Shown here: one piece after another, positions 22,867 to 34,409 of the stretch
How positions within the stretch are numbered: the first letter of the stretch is position 1
How the letters are laid out: each line of letters starts with the position of its first letter
Source of the DNA: Perca fluviatilis
Lineage: Eukaryota; Chordata; Actinopteri; Perciformes; Percidae
Assembly: GCF_010015445.1 (NCBI RefSeq)
Contig: NC_053112.1
Coordinates: 38,390,665-38,454,664, forward strand
DNA: 64,000 bases
Direction: 5' to 3'
Made by a program: the position numbers and the translations under genes
The notes under the pieces: generated by a model
The model's input: only the letters and a program-made list of their open reading frames with translations
Databases searched by the model: none
Told to the model about the DNA's origin: nothing

Positions 22867-24267
22867 CCAGATCCTGCTGAACTTCAAAGAAAGACATCAA
22901 GTAAACAGTCCCTTTCAAAAAAAAAAAAAAAAAACCTCGCCGGGTTCACAGAGAAAGGAAATATGAAAGGCTCTTTTCGTTTCATTTATCTATTTATAAT
23001 CTAAATGAGAGATCAACTGCAGCCTGCATTCTCAACGTGCATTGATCTGTCACATCAAAACCCATTTTTACAAGAGTAATCATCTCACACAGCCTCGCTC
23101 TTCACCAAAACCGTATTCTCACAACTGTGGCTTACATGTGTTTCCCTAACGAGTCCATGTCACAGGCTTCAACTCCAATTAATTTCCAATCTGTTTCGGA
23201 CGACAGTACTGTACCCCTGCCTGCATCACACACACAAACTCGTTTCCACTCGGAGCCCACACTTGTCCTGACTTACCACCCGAATGTTACAGACGAGTGG
23301 GAATGCATCTGATCTGCTCCACAATGACCTTAAACGTCGTAATGTACGAGGGGTAAAATGCCCTCGCGGGAAAAGCCAGTCGCTCATGCGTAAATGTAAG
23401 CGATCAATCGCCTCAATACCTGCCCGAGAAGGCTATTACAGGAGCTTATTAAAGCCACAGCCCGTGTAACGTGTCTTAACTACCAACACGGCAGAAAGGC
23501 TCGATCTATTCGGAGTAAAAAAAAAACTCCTTCGGAGTCTGAATAACTGTACTCGGAGCCTCAGCGCCAGATCTAAAGAGACTTTACCGTAAACGATACG
23601 CGGCTAAAACGACATAAACTGCGTGCTTGGCTGTTACAAATGCTACACAATAATTCATTCAGGCTCTCAACAGGCGGCGTAACTCTACAAGCATAATCTA
23701 ACCAATTCTAAAAAAAAAAATCCAGTGGATGAAGGCGGAATAAACGTGTAAAAGCACATACCATCGCAGAGCAGATCCAATCAGAGTAAAAAAACCCGTT
23801 AAAAAGTTGAAATATTAGGCTTCTCCATTTGCAGTAAAGCCTAATACAGTCCAAAAGTGTCCGAGCAGTAATCCAGCACAAAAAAAAAAGCGACGACGGA
23901 CTATTTAAAGCCTGTGCCGTGGCACATGTGTCCTATCTCTCTGCAAAACAAGCGCTGTATAGTTGGATGTACCCTGTCCCGTTCAACAACTGACCTCAGA
24001 GTAGGCAGGCTCAGTCCCTATGTAGATCACTGGGGGTGTCAAAATCTGGAGGAGGTAAAATAGGGGGTGGAGGAGGAGGAGGAGGAGGGGGGCTCCGATT
24101 GAAGAATACATCCCACTTTTTTCCCAGCTAAAAGACGCACCACCCGACGAATATTCGGTTTTTATCTAGACACAAACACACACACACACACACACACACA
24201 TAAGCTTCTTATCTATCTCACCGTATTTCTCGCCCACAAACAAGAAACATAGCCGGCATTTCTCAAC

Positions 24268-24295
24268 TTCAAAGCTCAGCAGCAGCACATCAAAG
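24268..24295 (+). promoter_or_regulatory. Paired TCF/LEF sites just inside axin2 intron 1
   Basis: TTCAAAG at 24268-24274 and ATCAAAGCGG at 24289-24298 lie immediately downstream of the proposed exon 1 donor. The second is a near-ideal TCF site. This matches the known use of TCF sites flanking the first exon in mammalian axin2. Confidence 0.55.
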
Positions 24296-24339
24296 CGGCC
24301 AAGAGAGGGGGCCTGTGGAACAGCTTTCCTACAACTTAC

Positions 24340-24632
24340 CATCCATGTACCCGAGCAGCCTCCCTTTTTTGAAAACGTAAAAAAAAAAAAAAAGTATAAA
24401 GTAGTCCAACAACAGCCCGCGCCTGCTACCGCTTCGACGCAGTTCTCTGTCCTGTAATGTCCTGTCACATATGGACAATTTGAATACAGCTGCGAATAAA
24501 AGAGAGTTTTGCCCCCTCGACTTTTCTCCCCCCAGGTAGTGTTTCAAGAAGTCATGACAGGAGGCAGAAATCCTCCGGGCTGTTTCTAAAACCGACCGGG
24601 CTGAAGGTTTAACTGTGTGGACTTCAAAGGAA
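24340..24632 (-). other. axin2: Proposed non-coding exon 1 (5' UTR) of axin2
   Basis: Vertebrate axin2 genes have a non-coding first exon; this is the best candidate here. A strong donor on the minus strand (ATG|GTAAGT) puts the exon end at 24340. The upstream edge is inferred to lie about 30 bases below a TATA-like box at 24664-24659. Joining it to exon 2 at 22836 would create two short upstream reading frames. No transcript evidence is available, so the start is approximate and another donor cannot be excluded. Confidence 0.4.
24623..24629 (+). promoter_or_regulatory. TCF-like site at the proposed axin2 transcription start
   Basis: TTCAAAG (CTTTGAA on the gene strand) close to the inferred start site. 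Weaker than the ATCAAAG sites; listed because it belongs to the cluster. Confidence 0.35.
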
Positions 24633-24658
24633 CGAACCGCTGGCCTGGTCCCGGAAGA

Positions 24659-24664
24659 TTTATA
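24659..24664 (-). promoter_or_regulatory. TATA-like box of the proposed axin2 promoter
   Basis: TATAAA on the minus strand, upstream of the proposed exon 1 and followed by a GC-richer stretch with a TCF-like CTTTGAA about 30 bases downstream. Its role is inferred from position only. The surrounding A/T-rich run at 24661-24690 makes chance occurrence easy. Confidence 0.3.
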
Positions 24665-24884
24665 AAAATAAAAAAAATATATATATACAGCGTCTGATCT
24701 TCGCAGCGACCAATGAAAAAAAATAAATAATAAAAATAAATAAAATCAACTACAATAAAGATAAAGGAATACAAACCGCTACAAATGACCGTTTCTCGTG
24801 AGCAAACCCATACATTTAGATGTTCGTAAACGTTTAATAAACTTTTCTAGACAGGGAAAGGATTTACACGTATGCCAGGACCTT

Positions 24885-24891
24885 ATCAAAG
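24885..24891 (+). promoter_or_regulatory. TCF/LEF site upstream of axin2
   Basis: ATCAAAG in the context TTATCAAAGACAAGG, about 220 bases upstream of the TATA-like box. The core is a full consensus match. Confidence 0.5.
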
Positions 24892-25577
24892 ACAAGGCAA
24901 TCTAGAGCCAACTCCCCCGAGGCTTTGGAGCGTCACAAGTAAGTGATCTTCCGCGCCAATGGCGTTATGCTCCCAGTCCGTCCGTGTGTGTGTTACTACA
25001 CAAAGTTTCAACAGAAACACAAAGCAAACAAAAGCGATACTTGTGTTGCCCGTGGCCTCTCCAAGTGACAGGGGGGGGGGGGGTTTAGTGAGTTCTGTAT
25101 GTGGCTTATTAATCTCCTGTTGTACAGCAAGATATGTATTTAGAATTTCTACATTGGTTTACAATGTATAGGCGCATTATCCTTCTGTAATTCCAGTAAT
25201 ATTCTCTCTTAATTACAGAATTACCAGTGTAAGGGGAGTGACAGTAAAGCATCTGTGGTTAAATATAATTTTACCATGTCTACAATGTATTTAAAACATA
25301 TTCTTTAAGTTGCGGCACTGATTTGATAATACTATAGAGTGAAACTGTTCAATAATTTACATATTAGTCACAGGCTTTTTAACCACAAAGATGTCAACCT
25401 AACACACTTGCCAGTTCCACATTCAGGGAAAATGGCACAGCATGACATTTTGACTGAAATTGGACAGAGAGCAAAGGCAAGAGCTGTTCTCTAGTCTTTT
25501 AATTCACATGACTTCCCTAATGTCATTGTGACAGAATCTTAAAGAGTGGGTTAGACAGTGATCCAATCCCATGGTAC

Positions 25578-25603
25578 TTCAAAGGCTATATTGTCCCTTT
25601 GAT
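25578..25603. promoter_or_regulatory. Divergent pair of TCF/LEF-type sites about 0.95 kb upstream of axin2
   Basis: TTCAAAG at 25578-25584 (plus) and CTTTGAT at 25597-25603 (a consensus site on the minus strand). They are separated by 12 bases, giving a compact inverted pair. Confidence 0.4.
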
Positions 25604-28015
25604 GTTGGAAATCAACTTTAAAAGGAGAATATAATTATATAAGTCAGACGATTCAAATTCACAAAACTCTCGTGATGGTACAGGACAAGGAAACTAACGA
25701 AATCCAACTTCCCTGAGTTCCTCAACATGGCGATTAATTAATGTCGAGTTATACATAGAGAAACGCACGTTCTGTGTAGCAGTTCCCATGTGGATTCATA
25801 GCTGCGTCAGCATCTTTGTCCATTTGTCCACATCTTTACCCTCGGCCACATGGTTTAGGGTGACATGTAATCGCATCCCGCTCATCCAGCATGAATTGGC
25901 GCTGTAAAAATGTCCACGGTCCATAATTATTTTCAATTCAGATGCTCAATACTTTCTCACGGCATCCTGCAGCCAACGCAGTGCATTTTTAGTTCTGACA
26001 CATGTTGCTGAGTAATTTTAACGTGCTGCAGCTTTCTTAAAAATATGCACAATAGCGAGCCTTTCTTGTTTTCTCGGTAGAGCAAAGGAGTCTGGTTGAT
26101 TACATTGACATCCCGCCAACCACTTCCTGCATGCCATAAGCTTGTCTGAAGATTGAGTCCAGCTTATTTTAAATGTAATCTTTTCAAGAAATGTTCACAG
26201 CGAGGCGTTACCACAAAGTACGGCCTCTTTCTCTCTCTGTCTGTCTGTCTGTATGTGTCTGTTTGCGTGCACATGTATGCATGTGTGTGACAGTGTGAAT
26301 ATGAAGAGGTCATTCATAGCCACTGTTTATACTGGAGGGCTGTGTAAAACAAACATTGCTGCCACAAATGCAAACAATCCAGCGCCCAAAATGCACATAA
26401 AGCTTCCAGCGCTTCGCAATGGGGGAATGCCCGCTGCCTGCGAGATGGAACACAAAATGACAAAATGGGTCAGCAGCGTTGGCATCGTGGCGTTCAAGGG
26501 GCACTTTGGCTGATCAGCGAGGACACATTAAAGCCATGAAATATGTAGCCGTACTGTTATCTGCGCACTAACTTCTTTAAAGTCAGCTTTGAAAGGAGAA
26601 TTGAGATATAGAGGGGTTATAAAAATGTAATTTTTGAAGTGCCGGACAATCTTAAAAGTGGGATATTTCCCATTCGGGATTAGATGTTATCTTCACTCAA
26701 ATTAAATTAGGCTGCACATATCACTGCAAAAGCAAAAAAAAAAAAAAAAAAGGAGTCCACAGACAGTTTAGTATTTGCTGACGGGCAGGAATCTTCGGTC
26801 ATGCTTTTCTCAGTTTGCTTTTAATGACGTGTAAAGATCAATGCATTTCTACAAACAAAACGGCTGCGATCACCGAATAAGGAGCTGCTGGAAAGTGTCA
26901 TGAGAAGCTAAACCCATAGACCACACCTGTTGACCCTTGAATGCCCACTCTTGTGTTTAGCAGGGACAAAAGAGAGAGGGTGCTGTAAAGTAGGCCCCAA
27001 GAAGCCCCTTTTTGATGTCGACCCTGCCCTGACCCCTTTGTTGGGGCCCAAACCATTTCACAGGAAGATCCAAACGCTTTAAAAGCACAATACAGGACGA
27101 GAGGGCTGCCACTGACTTGCTAGAAGCCCCAATAAAACAGGGTGACCTGGAGGCTAATTGAGAGCTTGTGGTTGGAGAAGAAATTAAAGGCATCTGGTGT
27201 GTCACAACAGATTGGAAACGAAGCTCCTCTTTAATTATAGCCTGCATTAAAGGCACAGAGAAAGTATGCATTCACTACTGCCGGTACAGGTGTCAGGATC
27301 AGGATACATGGAGACAGAGGACTTTAATTATAGGGTTGTGTAGGATTGGTTTGTTTGAAAAAAAACAACCTGTCTTTCTTTCTTTCTTTCTGATTGTACT
27401 GTACTGCAGACGTTTTTTGATGGTGTATCATTAGTCGCATCAGTCAAGCAATAGGCCTCTCCCTTTTTGTTGCTTTTTTTTCAGAAGAACTTTTGGATTT
27501 GCATTATATCACAGCCCACAGTATATGTTCCCACAATGTGAACAAAAAAATTCCATACAGCCCGTTTTATCCCCCCTTTCAAATCCTACACTTGCGTTTA
27601 AATAGCACAGAAAAACCAGAGGAGAGGGTGGCTAATTGCAAATAACCCAATATTTTGGAGTTCAAAGGCTTTAGTGGGTTTGGGTGATAATTTTGGCTGA
27701 AGCATCACCATAAACACTAATAAAATTAAGTGCGTCGGAGGGAGGAGGGGGCGTGGCCAGGCGTCCCTTTGAACAGACCCTGTGATCAGTTCCCCCTCTC
27801 AATTAGCGTATTGTCCACTTGTCCTTTCAGCTGGGAGGGAGGGGGCAGTCTCCCCCCTAGCTTCCCTTTGAAGTGATTATCCCTTTATCTCAAGCCTGAG
27901 CGAGGAATATCTTGGGGGACAATGGCAAATTAAAGCCCATATGGAGAGAAGCGTGAATGTCTGTTTGTAGGCTCAGAGAGAAATAGAAAAAAAAGAGCGA
28001 TAGAGAAATAGAGTT

Positions 28016-28017
<2 letters not shown>

Positions 28018-28062
<45 letters not shown>
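28018..28062 (+). repeat. GA microsatellite upstream of axin2
   Basis: About 22 GA units, with a 27-bp poly-A run following at 28190-28216. Confidence 0.95.
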
Positions 28063-28067
<5 letters not shown>

Positions 28068-28187
28068 AGGGGCAAATATCATGAGCTGAAGGGTGAGTGG
28101 TGGATGTCAACACTCATTCAAAAAAGTAATTTAGGGCTTGTGCCTGAATTGACACTTGTAGCAGAGAGACTTTAGAAGAGCTAAAGG

Positions 28188-28219
<32 letters not shown>

Positions 28220-29852
28220 AGGGAGGGGGAGAAACAGAGAACGGAGGAATGGAGAGATAGAAGGATGAGCATGAAGAGAGAGGAGTGCAGTTGTCAGCAG
28301 AATCAGATGGCGGTCAGGCAGACAGGCTTGAAGAAGACACAATTAAAGTGTGGAGTTAAGACGGGCTTTGAAGTCGGACATGGTGCATAACACCCTTAAA
28401 GTTTGAGAAGCCAGCCATTCATCCGCTTGTTATGGCTTGTTAAGACCATTCCTTTTAAACAGCCCAATTTAAGAAAATAAACTTTAATTTCAACTTCGGG
28501 AAAAGTCTAAATATATAATATATACAACAATCAGGTGAGGTTTTCAACTAGATTTAAAAAAAGAAATAAAAATAAGAACAGAGTGGTCATCTTTTGAAAT
28601 TTGAGTGAGGGATTTGCTAAAAAAGGTGTGGGTGTGTAGGGGTGCGCTGAGGATGAATAATTGCTTTCCCTTCCCACTCTCACTTTTTTTTTTTTTTTTT
28701 CGTCTTACAATCCTGTTTTTCGGTGGCTTAAAAGTTTAATAACGTAGAGAAACAATGCCTGTGATGCTCGGCCTAATCCGTTTTGGCTTGGCAAACCTTT
28801 GTGGTAACCAAAACCCTATCTGATGTGAGCAAATGTTTGCCGAGCCAGCGTGTTCAGACAGACAGACTCTGTCTTTCCACGGTGCAAAATGATAATGCAC
28901 AGCTGAAAAAAAGAATGTAACACAACAACCTTCTGCACACTACCTGCAATGAATGAAAAGAATAGAAAATATTTTTTTTTTAATCACAAATGATATTATA
29001 GTATAATGAAAGCACACTATACATAATCAAGTGTACGCCTTCCTCCTGCACTGAATGCTCTGTGTAACAGTTGCATTGTTCCAGCAGTAATTGCACCAAA
29101 ACAGTTTCATGTGCATTCATGTTTGTCAATTTATCATGCTCGACACAGCAAGCGATTCTTCTTCTGATTGTGAAAGCGAGAGAAATGTGTGTGCGGTCAC
29201 TTTGAGCTCCGTTAGCCGTCCTTAATGAGCATCAGACAAATGATGTAGAAAAATGCTTGATATGAAGCAGCGGTCAGGCCTATTAGAGGCTAAACAAAAC
29301 GTGTTACAAATGGCTAACTGGCCCAGGCTCAGCCTGAAAGCAAATCCATGCACTGAGAAGGCAAATGAAATGACCCTATTGATCAAAATGATCCAGTGCT
29401 CTGGACAAGACTGCAGCGACCCCATAAAGCCAACATGCGGACGTGACGGCGGTTCATTGTTTGATTTAGTCTTCACAGCCTGCCATTGTGATATCAGCCT
29501 ACCCACATCCTGCCATTTCAGACACGCTCCAACAGAAAAGTGCGGGTGATTGCTGTGTCCACACACAGTGTCAGATTCTGTGGCAAAAAAAACAAACAAT
29601 TCAATGTGTGGTTGGCACTAACCAGACGAGTATTTCATCACCTCTGTGAATTGATACACTGTATTTGTTGTCATTGTAAAACCAGTTTTCTATTCACAGT
29701 GCAGCCCATTCCGCCTCGATCTGAGACCTACTGGTTTTCATTAAGCATTTCACAGGCCATAGTCTATATCGATGACGATTCATTTACGGTATTGGTCCAG
29801 TGCCGGATGTCCTTCATTTTCGGCCAGATGTCCCTCACCTTCCGCTTTCTTT

Positions 29853-30037
29853 ATAAAGATAATTTTTTGGGGGGGGACTTTTTTCCGCCTTTATTTTGAC
29901 AGGACAGCGAGGTGAGAAAGAGGGGGAAGACGTGCAGGAAATCGTCACAGGTCGGATTTGAAGCCTGGACCTATGCGGTCGAGACATAAACCTCCAAGTA
30001 TACGTGCGCCTGCTCTACCCACTGAGCCAACCTGGCC
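29853..30037 (-). mobile_element. tRNA-derived SINE with intact target duplications
   Basis: On the minus strand it starts GGCCAGGTTGGCTCAGTGGG (A box TGGCTCAGTGGGTAGAG) and has a B box GGCTTCAAATCCGACC at 29965-29950, followed by a tRNA-unrelated tail. Flanking 16-bp direct repeats ACCTTCCGCTT(T/C)CTTT at 29837-29852 and 30038-30053 mark the insertion. It sits inside a copy of repeat family A. Confidence 0.8.
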
Positions 30038-30053
30038 ACCTTCCGCTTCCTTT

Positions 30054-30600
30054 GTGTTGGCGTTCTAACAACAAAAGTTTCATGCAAATCCCCATGTATG
30101 GATGGCTCCCATGTAAGGAGGCCCTAAAATGCCTCTGGGGCAGCAGAGACCCAGGAAGTGAAGATCCGGAGGTACATTCCCTTCTTCCCCTCCTCTCTCT
30201 CTACTATTGCCTCTCTATTGTTCCCTCAATTTGCCAAAGGGGGAGAGAGGTGCACGGAACAATTTCAAACAGGCTAATCACTTCAAATGTTTAGCTTGTA
30301 TATGAATTTCTGAGGACTATGGTTAACTGCTCCTCAGATCTCTGCAGGGTAAATCCAGACAGCTAGCTAGACTATCTGTCTAATCAGAGGTTTCTCTCGC
30401 ACCACTAAAACTACTTTTGAACGTACACATGTTCCACCAAAACAAGTTCCTTCCCGAGGCTATTTTGCAGAGGCACGTCATTGCGTCCGGCGCATAGCGA
30501 TTGTGATTGGTTTAAAGAAATGCCAGTAAACCAGAGCACGTTTTTCTCCCATCCCGAAATGCTGTGTGGACTAGCCGGACCCTCCTCCGTGAGAAGCGGA
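30054..30600 (+). repeat. Dispersed repeat family A, copy 2 (interrupted by the SINE)
   Basis: Same family as 6240-6600, with a further block at 30124-30304 (AATGCCTCTGGGGCAGCAGA ...) that is also in the 42-kb copy. Its left part continues before the SINE at about 29790-29852. Confidence 0.75.
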
Positions 30601-31234
30601 GTCACATCCATGTTTGCTTGTGACATCAGAGGTGAGAGCCATGTGCAGGCAATCCCGGCCCACACTCTGAATGTTGTATAGTTAAAGTTAGGCGACTAAA
30701 CGCTCAGTTAAGATTAAAAAGATAGTGGTTAATTAAGGTTAAATGAAAAAGTAACATCAGTTGCAGTTCTATGACAGAACGCGAACTCTGGTCTCTCCAT
30801 GAAAACTTACACGACCATTCACCAATCCAACCTGCACAACCGTACGTTCCATCTCGCTACATAAAAGGATCACTGCTTCCTGCATTGACCATATGGCATT
30901 TCCAAAGTAAAAAGAATTAAGTGTTCTTGGTATTTTCAGCTTTCAAGGCTAAGCAAACATTGGAATGAGTAACACTCTTCTGTAACAGCATGTGTTGAGC
31001 CCTTAGGCAAGGCACACATTCCTAATTTTGTTTTTCAATAAATATGATTTTAAATTGTAGCGCTGTACAAAAGAGTCTCAGAGCTCAGAAATGTAGAAAC
31101 ATGAGTGTCTGATCACTAAGCATACAGATGCACATTGCCGCAATGAAAGAAGAGGGAACAAATATGCTTGTCATAAAAATCCATACAATTATAGCTGTCA
31201 GCTGGATGTTTTGGCATATGAGATGATTACCTGC

Positions 31235-31500
31235 CAATCATGTGTGGTGATGGTGGGTTGTGTTCATTATCCTAAATGTTACAGTATGTGTTATAAGCTC
31301 TTCTGAGTTGTATTTAACAGTAGTGTCCATGTTTTCTCTGAGCTTGGAGGTCTTGTCAATAAAATAATCATTAAAATAATTCGCAATATGAAGAGGTTTA
31401 GTTAAAAACACACCAGAACTTTCCATATTTTTTTTTTTACTGTACTTATGCGGGCTCTCATGGTTTTGGTGTGAGTCATACACTTTCAAGGATGTGCCTC
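31235..31500 (-). pseudogene. LINE ORF2 fragment (L2-like)
   Basis: The minus-strand frame KPLHIANYFNDYFIDKTSKL resembles the linker between endonuclease and reverse transcriptase in L2-like fish LINEs. It is short, has no catalytic motif and is isolated. Confidence 0.45.
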
Positions 31501-31821
31501 GAACTCTGACCCCAAAAGTATCTCATACTAAATCACAAACTGCAATTACAAAGCAAATCGGCATAAAACTAAATTGTGATTGTCATTTTTTGCAAGCTGT
31601 TTAGTGAAAAACAAAAACTTTTGAAGCTTTTTGCAAGAAGCTATCAATTACCTTGTAACCAGGTTCATGGTTTTCAATTTGCAAATGGCGTGGGAAGATT
31701 TGTTTTAAGTTGTTGGTCACTGTAGAATAGACAATAGGACTGGACACGCTCAACTAGATAGTTAGGAAGCTTTAAAGGCTAGGTGCTGGATCCTTGAAGT
31801 GAATTATCATAAATAAAGTTC

Positions 31822-31944
31822 CTAGGACAGCACTCCAATTTGATCGAGTTCATTGCCACCCAATGGACATTTCAGGCGTTCAAGGGCGCTGCCAGAAACG
31901 TCCGTTGTGTGGCAATAAACTTTCAAATTGGAATGTTACCCTAG
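31822..31944. mobile_element. Short MITE-like element
   Basis: Ends CTAGGACAGCACTCCAATTT and ...AAATTGGAATGTTACCCTAG are inverted repeats matching at 17 of 21 positions. It is about 123 bp long with no coding content. No clear target duplication was found. Confidence 0.5.
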
Positions 31945-31969
31945 TAGCTTTATCACTGTAGAATAAAGC

Positions 31970-32563
31970 CATTGGCCCAATCCCAAAGTGAGCTAAGAGA
32001 GCTAAGAGACTAAGGACTAAAGACTCACAGACTTAATTGATCTCAGGTGCTAAGTGAGCGAGTGTGTGAGGCCACATGGGCTCGGATAGGTATAAATGGG
32101 ATTGGGACAGCACTTCACGAGATCACATGTTACCTTGGCGACATTTAATAACAAAGATGTTGCTGACACCGGTTTGGGAATATTCATTTTAAGTTTGTTG
32201 CTTTCCACACGGCCAAGGCTCAGGAGACGGCTGCCTGATTACATTATTTCAAGCTCTTGTTTTACAAGCTGGACAACAGGTTGGTCTGTTCCGGGGTCGT
32301 GTGTCGTGCTGTTGTTTACCTTTGTAATTTCCGGATTTCCCTACGGTCTCCACGGTAAACGTCACAACGCTTTGAACTGTGGGTAATTCCCTTTGGTGAA
32401 GTCTGCATCGATGCAGACTCACGGAAAGGGCTCGGTAAGTGTGTACTCAAACCCTCACGCCCTTTGAAATTCCACATTGGGACAACCCTAAGCCCTTACG
32501 AATTTCGTGAGAACGCGCAAAGTCTGTGAGTCTGTGAGTCCGGACTTTGGGATTGGGCCAATG
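31970..32563. mobile_element. MITE with 20-bp perfect terminal inverted repeats
   Basis: CATTGGCCCAATCCCAAAGT at 31970-31989 is exactly inverted at 32544-32563. The 594-bp element has subterminal repeats (GCTAAGAGAG, GTCTGTGAGTC) and no transposase. The target duplication is not evident, so the superfamily is uncertain. Confidence 0.65.
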
Positions 32564-32727
32564 TATTCAGTAACCCTCTGTCTACTTTGATGGCATGGAT
32601 CCAGCCATTCTCACCTGACTTCACTCACTCCTAATCAATGGTCTACTCTATAAGTCCCGCCCATTTCCTTTGTTCTGGCTGGCAGCAGCAGGAAGCAGTA
32701 TGTGAGGGCTCTCTGTCCCTGCGATTC

Positions 32728-33195
32728 AGGCCCCGTTTACACGTACATGGTTAGTTTGAAAAACTGAGACATTTCCCTTGGTTTGTGCCCTTCCTTTACA
32801 CGCAAACGGAGAATTTGCCTCTGAAAACGATGCTCTCTAAAAACTCCGGCCAGAGTGAAGATTTTGGAAAACTTAGTTTGCACATTTGCATGTAAACTGA
32901 GACAACCGGAGGTTTAGGCAGCCGAGGAAGTGAGGAAGAGAAGAGAGAGGAAGTGATTCGTTGCTGTTGTTGCTATTTTCGGGATTCTGATTGGCTAACT
33001 TGGGCTTGAGCTTCTCGTTACACTGCCACCTACAGGTTTGGTGTGCTCTTGACTGCATTGATGGCATATATATATATTGGGACGTGTAAAACAACACTTT
33101 TCTGAAAACTGACAGCTGTGCACGATGTTATTTTTGAAAACTGAGAGGTTGAAATGTCTGTTTATGAAAATAGCGGCCACGTGTAAACGTAGCAT
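32728..33195. mobile_element. Possible MITE with imperfect inverted ends
   Basis: CCCCGTTTACACGTACATGG at the left and GGCCACGTGTAAACGTAGC at the right are imperfect inverted repeats bounding AAAACTGAGA-type subrepeats. No target duplication could be confirmed. Confidence 0.4.
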
Positions 33196-33931
33196 CAGAT
33201 ACAAACCTATGGTCGTGCATGATTAAAAAACACATTACCGTCAAGCCTCATCATCACCTATCGCTCTAAATGTGTGCATATAGTGACAATATAAATCAAT
33301 GAGTGATATTTTATCTACGTGTTATGCCACTAAGTGGCCCATCCCAAACAGAATTACATAACACCAATACAAAAGATATTTTATCCCCAGGTTCTGGGCC
33401 AATGTCCACACACAACATACATTTACTTTGCAAAAAATAAAGAATAAAGAAAACAGCCACAAGCAGCCACAACACAATAGTGTAACCCATAAATTGTCCA
33501 ACTAGAACTGAACATTTCATACATAAAACTACAGCCACAGAAACATTTATAAATAAGTAAAACAAATAATCAGGGAATGTCACTTCCAGACAGAATCGTC
33601 GATACAGAGCCGTCTCCCTTTTAGCCCACGCTTGGTCTAAAAAAGTCTGCAAATAAAAATGTTGAATGTTCAAACAACCAAACTAACAGAATCTATATCC
33701 TGCCTCATCTCATTTGCTTTAACTTTGGTAAATCTGATTGCAATCTTAAATCGTCATCAACATTATAAAATGGAAAATACAAAGCAAAATGAACTTCATT
33801 TTATGGCGATCACATAAATAACTAATCCCGTCATCCTCGCTAGTGCCTGACCAACAAATGGCTTAAATAAATGTGCTTACGGAATCATCAGTTGTCCCTC
33901 TTTACATTCTCACCAATGTACCATGGTGATG

Positions 33932-34409
33932 TAGCCTAGAAATCTCGGCAGCAAATGTAATTTCGTCTAACAACTCTCTGTTGGCTTGCGAGCTGGAAAA
34001 AATAAACTCTGGCCGGGCCAATCACATCGTGTATAGAGTCGGTGGGCGGGCTTTAACATAATAACGGCAGAGTTGCGACGGTTCTGTGTGAATTGAATGA
34101 AAACAAAGAAGATGGCTGCTGCTGCTGACGAACAGCGGCCTTTCGAACTGGCTTTGGCCGCGACTCTGGAAGACTTGGAGTTAAGCTTTTCTTCGAGAAG
34201 AGAACAAACAACGGCACTGAAGTCATTCTTAAAAAAGGAAGATGTGTTCGGAGCCACCTTCTTCGTTGCTCTGGTTGGTTGCAGCGCTGTCCTATTGCGT
34301 GCAGAGGGAATTTGAAAGACAACCGTTTATCCCACCCCTCGGATTGAGCCCTGTCAATGGTGTGTTCCCAGACCCAACATCTGGATGTGGGTCTGGCTTG
34401 TCAGGCTAA
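33932..34409 (+). mobile_element. MITE-like repeat carrying a helicase-like N-terminal ORF fragment
   Basis: The left end TAGCCTAGAA and right end TCAGGCTAA are short inverted repeats. Flanks TGGTGATG (33924-33931) and TAGTGATG (34410-34417) look like an 8-bp duplication with one mismatch. A plus-strand frame at 34097-34312 reads MAAAADEQRPFELALAATLE ... LKSFLKKEDVF, reminiscent of the N-terminus of RecQ-like helicase ORFs seen in fish repeats, but it then diverges before any P-loop. A hairpin at 34368-34396 (CCAGACCCA...TGTGGGTCTGG) closes the right side. Confidence 0.4.

Larger units (their letters stand above)
22837..24339 (-). other. axin2 intron 1 (proposed)
   Basis: About 1.5 kb between the proposed exon 1 donor and the exon 2 acceptor. 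Four TCF/LEF-type motifs lie in it (22860, 22883, 24268, 24289). A CA repeat occupies 24176-24200. Intron 1 of mammalian axin2 also carries functional TCF sites, so regulatory content is plausible. Confidence 0.45.
24665..29836. other. Upstream region of axin2, no gene seen
   Basis: Mostly unique-looking DNA. It holds a G-run at 25071-25083, a GA repeat at 28018-28062 and a poly-A run at 28190-28216. A block at 27,620-27,870 has an octamer-like ATTGCAAAT and three CTTTGAA/TTCAAAG motifs, so it could be a distal enhancer, but I cannot judge its conservation. Open frames here are short and on both strands. Confidence 0.5.

Noticed and set aside
29940..30037. Possible tRNA gene on the minus strand because of A and B boxes
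   Set aside because: The cloverleaf does not close and 16-bp duplications plus a non-tRNA tail show a SINE.
33311..33673. 120-codon minus-strand frame with hydrophobic stretches
   Set aside because: AT-rich DNA gives Leu/Phe/Val-rich frames; no known membrane protein or transposase pattern seen.
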